From the NCBI GenBank assembly GCA_020696915.1, contig JAJFMR010000178.1:1-9972 (forward strand): DNA of 9,972 nucleotides. The letters run 5' to 3'. Below are positions 6,080 through 9,972 of this stretch, in pieces. This DNA is from Rhizobiaceae bacterium (GTDB lineage Bacteria; Pseudomonadota; Alphaproteobacteria; Rhizobiales; Rhizobiaceae). Every line of letters starts with the position of its first letter. The stretch's first letter is position 1. Position numbers and translations under genes: made by a program. Below the pieces are notes generated by a model. It saw nothing but the letters and a program-made list of their open reading frames with translations. It had not been told where the DNA came from and searched no databases.

Positions 6080-6940
6080 TCACGTAAAGCGCTTGGCGCC
6101 GGCGACGCACACCACGACCAGCGTGGTTACGGCGATCATCGTCCAGGCAACCGGCTCGCCCAGCAGAAAGCCGGCCAGGGCCAGTCCGAAGAACGGCTGA
6201 AGCAGTTGCAGCTGCCCGACGCCCGCGATTCCCCCAAGCGCCAGCCCGCGGTACCAGAACACGAAGCCGATCAGCATGCTGAAGACCGACACATAAGCGA
6301 GCCCCAGCCAGGCGCGTGTCCCGACGCCGCTCCAGTGCGCCGGGAGCGATGCCAGCATCAGGGCCGCCATCACCGGCAGGGCCAGCAGCAGCGCCCAGGA
6401 GATCACCTGCCAGCCGCCGAGGCGACGCGACAGCGTCGCGCCTTCCGCATAGCCGAGGCCGCACAGGACGATGGCCGCGATCATCAGGAGATCGCCCGTC
6501 AGCGAAGCGGGTCCGCCCTCTCCAAGCGCAAAGCCGGCGACCAGGAGGCCACCGAGCACCGAGAACAGCCAGAACGCTGGTTTCGGCCGTTCTCCTCCGC
6601 GCAGAACGCCGAACACCGCGGTGGCGAGCGGAAGCAGACCTATGAACACCATCGACCGCGCGGAGGTGATGTGCTGGAGGGCAAGCGCCGTCAAAAGCGG
6701 AAAGCCAACCACCACGCCGAGCGCCACCACGGCCAGCGAACCGAAATCGTTCCGCACCGGCCTTTTTTGCCGCAGCGCCCAGAGCAGGGCCAGCCCGAGC
6801 GTCGCCGCAATCGTCGCGCGGGCGGCCGTCAGGAAGATCGGCGACAGGTCGCCGACCGCAACCCGTGTTGCCGGCAGCGAGCCGCTGAAGATGATCACGC
6901 CCAAGAGCCCGCTACCCCATCCTTTCGTGGTTGACTCCAT
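6080..6940 (-). CDS. EamA-family (DMT superfamily) membrane transporter (286 aa)
   Basis: An inner-membrane permease of about ten helices made of two EamA repeats (about residues 8-130 and 148-283). The first repeat shows GVIIFSGSLPATRVAVGDLS and FLTAARATIAATLGL. The link ALQHITSARSMVFIGLLPLA (80s-110) is followed by GDLLMIAAIVLCGLGYAEGA. The second repeat ends in LQLLQPFFGLALAGFLLGEP. Relatives export amino acids, nucleotides, metabolites or drugs; the substrate is not predictable. The ATG at 6940 has GGAGGG 4 bases upstream. The frame stays open to 7153, but the added residues are not hydrophobic and do not resemble the family. The gene diverges from the signal-less binding protein at 7372 and ends 88 bases before the tetR promoter on the same strand. 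Confidence 0.93.
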   Translation of the reverse strand: MESTTKGWGSGLLGVIIFSGSLPATRVAVGDLSPIFLTAARATIAATLGLALLWALRQKRPVRNDFGSLAVVALGVVVGFPLLTALALQHITSARSMVFIGLLPLATAVFGVLRGGERPKPAFWLFSVLGGLLVAGFALGEGGPASLTGDLLMIAAIVLCGLGYAEGATLSRRLGGWQVISWALLLALPVMAALMLASLPAHWSGVGTRAWLGLAYVSVFSMLIGFVFWYRGLALGGIAGVGQLQLLQPFFGLALAGFLLGEPVAWTMIAVTTLVVVCVAGAKRFT

Positions 6941-7371
6941 GTTCCCTCCGCTTGCGCTCGCCATGCGCCAGGCTGCCTCGTCCAGATGCAACCTCGCCCG
7001 AGATTCCAGCCACGGCGCCATTCGTCTTCGGGGATGCCGTCCACCGAAGCGCAAGCTTTGCCGCGACACGTAGGAATACCGCGTCAGCAGGCGAACGCAG
7101 ACGCACATGCTGGCGAGACATGCAAGTACGCCCTCAAAAAAAACAGGCGTCACACTTGCCCGTTCGAAGCTCGCGAGAACCGAAGCCTATCGGCCTGGGA
7201 ACCCGCCTGAACGGCTGAAGTCGAGTTCCTCGACCGCCCTCGACTGCAGGAACAACTCCTTGGACTGCTCGTGCGCGGAGCACCGATCGACCATCGGAGG
7301 TCCGCCCACAGGACTGGATACACGCGACTTGAGGGTGCTAAACTCGTCGTGGAATCCGGACGAGGGAGCTC
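6941..7371. other. Intergenic region between divergent EamA and binding-protein genes
   Basis: 431 bases. It holds the EamA ribosome binding site, a run of eight A (7136-7143), a small hairpin GTCGAG-TTC-CTCGAC (about 7221-7235) and a weak promoter for the plus-strand gene. On the minus strand, 7294-7187 encodes a 35-residue open frame, MVDRCSAHEQSKELFLQSRA then VEELDFSRSGGFPGR. It has high GC at the third codon position but no Shine-Dalgarno and no recognised family. It is in the same frame as EamA, interrupted by one TAG. It may be a gene remnant; I do not call it as a CDS. Confidence 0.45.
7315..7344 (+). promoter_or_regulatory. Weak candidate promoter for the binding-protein-like gene
   Basis: TGGATA (7315-7320) and TAAACT (7339-7344) are 18 bases apart, each matching four of six consensus bases. 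They lie 28 bases before the ATG at 7372. No operator-like repeat was found. Confidence 0.3.
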
Positions 7372-8106
7372 ATGTCGGCGTCACAGACAGAACTATCGTC
7401 GGTCGTCGGCGAGCTGGCGCCGCACGGCGCGCTAAGGGCGGCGCTCAACTACGGGAACGTCGTGCTCGTGCGCCGGGGCGCGGCCGAAGACACCCCGACC
7501 GGCGTCTCGCCCGACCTCGCCCGTGAGCTTGCCAGGCGGCTCGGCGTGCCACTGGCCTTCGTTCCCTACGAGCGGGCCGGCGATGTCTCGGGAAGCGCGG
7601 CAGCGGACGATTGGGACATATGCTTTCTGGCGGTCGACCCGCTGCGGGCCAACGTCATCGCCTTCACCGAACCTTATGTTGCCATAGAGGGAAGCTTCCT
7701 GGTCAGGCAGGTCGCGGCTCCGGCATTGCCGGGCGACATCGAGCGGTTGGGCCTCAAGGTTGGGGCGACGAAGGGAAGTGCTTACGAGTTGCATCTCTCA
7801 CGCGTTTCGAAGAGCGCAAGGATCGTCTGCTTCGACACTTTCGAACAGGCCTCTGCCGCCATGCTGGCCGGTGAGATCGACGCGCTCGCCGGAGTCCGGC
7901 AGGCCATGGAGATGTTCGCGGCCGGGAATGCCGGCTATCGCGTGCTCCCGGAATCCTTCATGTCGATCCGGCAGGCGATAGGCACCAAGATCGAACGGCC
8001 ACGCGCGGCAGCCTACTTGCGCAGTTTCGTCGACGAGATGAAGTCATCGGGGTTCGTGGCCGCCGCGCTGTCTCGCAGTGGACAGGGCGACGTCACTGTT
8101 CCTTAA
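7372..8106 (+). CDS. Solute-binding-protein family 3-like protein without signal peptide (244 aa)
   Basis: The protein has the fold signatures of amino-acid ABC-transporter binding proteins (SBP_bac_3). These include LRAALNYGNVVL (21-32), TGVSPDLARELARRLGVPLA (43-62), WDICFLAVDPLRANVIAFTE with PYVAIEGSFLV (81-111), LGLKVGATKGSAYELHLSR (127-144) and YLRSFVDEMKSSGFVAAAL (215-233). The N-terminus, MSASQTELSSVVGELAPHGA, has no hydrophobic segment, so export is not expected and the protein is probably cytoplasmic. The start is well fixed by GAGGGAG just upstream of 7372. No ABC permease or ATPase gene is next to it, so a part in classical uptake is doubtful. It could be a cytosolic ligand sensor, buffer or enzyme. 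It is a single-gene unit with its own terminator and diverges from an EamA permease. Confidence 0.85.
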   Translation: MSASQTELSSVVGELAPHGALRAALNYGNVVLVRRGAAEDTPTGVSPDLARELARRLGVPLAFVPYERAGDVSGSAAADDWDICFLAVDPLRANVIAFTEPYVAIEGSFLVRQVAAPALPGDIERLGLKVGATKGSAYELHLSRVSKSARIVCFDTFEQASAAMLAGEIDALAGVRQAMEMFAAGNAGYRVLPESFMSIRQAIGTKIERPRAAAYLRSFVDEMKSSGFVAAALSRSGQGDVTVP

Positions 8107-8138
8107 AGCAATACCAGCAAGACTGCGAAACGGTGACC

Positions 8139-8177
8139 GCGGCGGAGCGGCGCATCGTCGCGCCGGGGCCGCCTTTT
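8139..8177 (+). terminator. Rho-independent terminator after the binding-protein-like gene
   Basis: An inner stem CGGCGC (8148-8153) pairs with GCGCCG (8160-8165) around a six-base loop. An outer stem GCGGC (8139-8143) pairs with GCCGC (8168-8172), and CTTTT follows at once. It lies 32 bases after the stop at 8106 and ends just before the convergent rpiB-like gene. There is no T-run in the opposite direction, so it probably acts on plus-strand transcripts only. Confidence 0.7.
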
Positions 8178-8178
8178 C

Positions 8179-8625
8179 TCACCTCGCCGCGTCCATCTCG
8201 GCGAGCTTCGCGACGCGACGGCGAAAATCCTCGTCTGTCGAGAATTCCGCATCGAGATAGGCCGTGACCAGATCTTTCGCCAGCCAGGCGCCGACGATCT
8301 GGGCGCCGATGCACATGACGTTCACGTCGTCGTGCTCGACCGACTGGTGCGCCGAGTGGACGTCGTGGCAGACGGCGGCTCGGATGCCCTTGACCTTGTT
8401 GGCGGCAATCGAAGCGCCGACGCCAGTGCCGCACACCATTAGGCCACGGTCGGCCCGACCCTCGATGATCGCCGAGGTGACCGACTTCGCGACATCGGGA
8501 AAGTCGACGGGGTTCGGATCGTAGGAACCGGCGTCGTGCACCTCGTGGCCGAGCCCCTTGACGTGATCTACGACGGCGGATTTGAGCGGAAAGCCAGCGT
8601 GGTCGGAACCGATGACGATGCGCAT
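8179..8625 (-). CDS. rpiB: RpiB/LacAB-family sugar-phosphate isomerase (148 aa)
   Basis: A cytoplasmic aldose-ketose phosphate isomerase. The N-terminus MRIVIGSDHAGFPLK has the D8-H9 pair of RpiB. MVCGTGVGASIAANKVKGIR (63-82) contains the catalytic Cys (C65) and T67. AVCHDVHSAHQSVEHDDVNV (84-103) has the H98-D-D-x-N motif that binds the sugar phosphate. All key residues are present and the length (148) is usual. Ribose 5-phosphate is the namesake substrate. Because the gene sits 19 bp behind a TRAP permease rather than with pentose-pathway genes, a dedicated catabolic substrate such as erythrulose 4-phosphate (as for EryI) or another ketose phosphate is at least as likely. GGAGA lies 10 bases before the ATG at 8625. 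The gene converges on the plus-strand gene at 8106. Confidence 0.93.
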   Translation of the reverse strand: MRIVIGSDHAGFPLKSAVVDHVKGLGHEVHDAGSYDPNPVDFPDVAKSVTSAIIEGRADRGLMVCGTGVGASIAANKVKGIRAAVCHDVHSAHQSVEHDDVNVMCIGAQIVGAWLAKDLVTAYLDAEFSTDEDFRRRVAKLAEMDAAR

Positions 8626-8644
8626 GGGACAGTCTCCATAAGGG

Positions 8645-9922
8645 TTATCGAGCGATCATGCCGGGCAGCCAGAGCGTCAGATCCTTCCAGAAGGTCAGGA
8701 CGGCAAGGGTGGCCAGCAGGGGAACGTAGAATGGCAAGAGTGCGCGCAACAGCTGCCGGATCGACACCCGGGCGATGTCGGCCACCAGGAACAGCGACAG
8801 TCCCATCGGCGGGGTGAGCAGACCCACCATGAGGTTGAAGATGGTGACGATGCCGAGTTGCACCGGATCGACGCCCGCCAGCACCAGCGGCGGCGCAATG
8901 ATGGGGACCAGGAGCAGCGTTGCGGTCGTCGAATCCAGGAACATACCGGCCACGAAGAAGATCAGATTGGCGATCATCAGAAGGACGAGAGGGTCCTTCG
9001 ACAGGCCGAGCAGGGCCGTGGCGAAGGCCTGCGGCACCTGCTCGACCGCCAGGACCCAGCCGAACAGGGCTGCGGCCGCGACGATGATCAGGATGGCGCT
9101 CGTGCTGCGGGCCGTCAGCACAGCAGAGTGCCAGAGATGGGCAAGCGTGAGCTCCCGGTAGAAGACCGCGCTGATGAAGATGACGTAGACCGACGTCACC
9201 GCCGCCGCCTCGGTCGGCGTGAAGGCGCCGAGCATCATGCCGCCGATCATCAGCACCGGCGCGATGATCGCCGGCAGCGCCGGGATGAAGTCCTTTAAGA
9301 CCTCGCCGGCAGTCGACCACCGCTCGGCGCGGGGATGGCCGTGCCGCACGGCGATGAGAAGAACCGTCAGCATCAGGAAGATGGTGCAGACGATCGCCGG
9401 CATGATGCCCGCGACCAGCAGCTGGACGATCGAGACGCTGGTGACCGAGCCGTAGACGATGAGCGGAATGCTCGGCGGAAAGATCGGTCCGATGGTTGCC
9501 GACGAGGCGGTCACCGCGCCGGCGAAGGAGGGGTCGAAGCCGCGTTTCTTCATGGCGTCGATCTCGATGCGTCCGAGCCCGCCTATGTCGGCCAGCGCGG
9601 CGCCCGACATACCTGAGAAGATGAGGCTGCCGAAGACGTTGACCTGCGCCAGCCCGCCCGGGACCCGCCCGACCAGCGTGTAGGCGAATCTGAAGATGCG
9701 GTCGGTGATGCCGGACAGGTTCATGAGGTTGCCGACAAAGATGAACAGCGGCACCGCGACGAGCGGGAAACTGTCGAGCGCGTAGGTGACGCGTTGGGCG
9801 AGCAGGCCGAGCGGCAGTCCCTCGATGAGCACGTAACCGGCCGCCGGCAGCAGGATCGCATAGACGACCGGAAAGCCCAGCATGAACAGGCCGAGGAAGA
9901 CCAGGACGAAAACGAAGCCCAT
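8645..9922 (-). CDS. dctM: TRAP transporter large permease subunit, DctM (425 aa)
   Basis: An inner-membrane subunit of about twelve helices that forms the ion-coupled transport channel of a TRAP system. Conserved blocks are ALDSFPLVAVPLFIFVGNLM (48-67), FSGMSGAALADIGG (102-115), TASSATIGPIFPPSIPLIVY (138-157), FTPTEAAAVTSVYVI, VEQVPQ and LTPPMGLSLFL, in the family order; the length of 425 is standard. Unlike the first TRAP locus of the window this is a stand-alone DctM. The ATG at 9922 follows an upstream stop (9936-9934) by 11 bp, with little sign of a Shine-Dalgarno, which suggests coupling to a DctQ gene. The rpiB-like gene follows 19 bp downstream in the same operon. Confidence 0.96.
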   Translation of the reverse strand: MGFVFVLVFLGLFMLGFPVVYAILLPAAGYVLIEGLPLGLLAQRVTYALDSFPLVAVPLFIFVGNLMNLSGITDRIFRFAYTLVGRVPGGLAQVNVFGSLIFSGMSGAALADIGGLGRIEIDAMKKRGFDPSFAGAVTASSATIGPIFPPSIPLIVYGSVTSVSIVQLLVAGIMPAIVCTIFLMLTVLLIAVRHGHPRAERWSTAGEVLKDFIPALPAIIAPVLMIGGMMLGAFTPTEAAAVTSVYVIFISAVFYRELTLAHLWHSAVLTARSTSAILIIVAAAALFGWVLAVEQVPQAFATALLGLSKDPLVLLMIANLIFFVAGMFLDSTTATLLLVPIIAPPLVLAGVDPVQLGIVTIFNLMVGLLTPPMGLSLFLVADIARVSIRQLLRALLPFYVPLLATLAVLTFWKDLTLWLPGMIAR

Positions 9923-9933
9923 CGGGACGGCGC

Positions 9934-9972
9934 CTAGACCGAGACGTTCGTGTCGGCCTGCGGGGGCTTTCG
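9934..9972 (-). CDS. 3' end of an upstream gene, probably the TRAP small permease DctQ
   Basis: The last 12 codons of a frame entering from the right edge: RKPPQADTNVSV followed by TAG (9936-9934). Polar, charged tails like this are usual for DctQ. The gene just upstream of a stand-alone DctM, 11 bp away, is nearly always dctQ. The residues themselves are too few to identify the family, so this is inference from position. Confidence 0.5.
   Translation of the reverse strand, partial: RKPPQADTNVSV

Noticed and set aside
7136..7143. Run of eight A as the T-tract of a minus-strand terminator
   Set aside because: The sequence before the T-run on the minus strand forms at most a three-pair stem, and no minus-strand gene ends there.
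8568..9320. 250-codon minus-strand frame overlapping dctM and rpiB
   Set aside because: Shadow of dctM in another frame; no hydrophobic helices or family motifs.

Overview
The window is GC-rich, densely coding bacterial DNA. Codon use, the gene families and the abundance of TRAP transporters suggest an alphaproteobacterium, probably a Rhizobiales relative of Mesorhizobium or Aminobacter; this is an inference from style, not from a marker gene. No tRNA, rRNA, CRISPR array, insertion sequence or phage gene was seen.

Left part (1-3963). A minus-strand TRAP operon runs leftwards: a Tat-exported DctP solute-binding protein (3166-2132), a fused DctQ-DctM permease (2121-244), and the start of a Gfo/Idh/MocA oxidoreductase (203 to beyond position 1). 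Diverging from it is a GntR/FCD regulator on the plus strand (3279-3963) that is broken by a frameshift. A perfect 15+15 bp inverted repeat (3207-3238), the likely operator, lies between the two. This is the layout of a carboxylate or sugar-acid uptake and catabolism locus whose local regulator has lost its sensing domain.

Middle part (3964-6079). A decayed MarR C-terminus sits at 4147-4341 (minus). It is followed by a compact minus-strand operon read from right to left: a TetR regulator (5964-5335), a GFA-like Cys-rich protein (5327-4788) and a 99-residue DUF6958-like protein (4795-4496). The TetR promoter carries an inverted-repeat operator over its -10 region and appears to give a leaderless mRNA. 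The TetR has a Cys where the electrophile sensor NemR has its reactive Cys.

Right part (6080-9972). An EamA/DMT permease (6940-6080, minus) diverges from a gene for an amino-acid-binding-protein-like polypeptide with no signal peptide (7372-8106, plus), which ends in a rho-independent terminator. Convergent to it is a second minus-strand TRAP locus: the last codons of a probable DctQ (9972-9934), a stand-alone DctM (9922-8645) and an RpiB-type sugar-phosphate isomerase (8625-8179).

No wholly new system is evident. The points most worth a second look are the predicted 38-bp repeat-mediated deletion in the GntR gene beside an intact operator, the TetR-GFA-DUF6958 operon with its leaderless promoter, and the signal-less binding protein.
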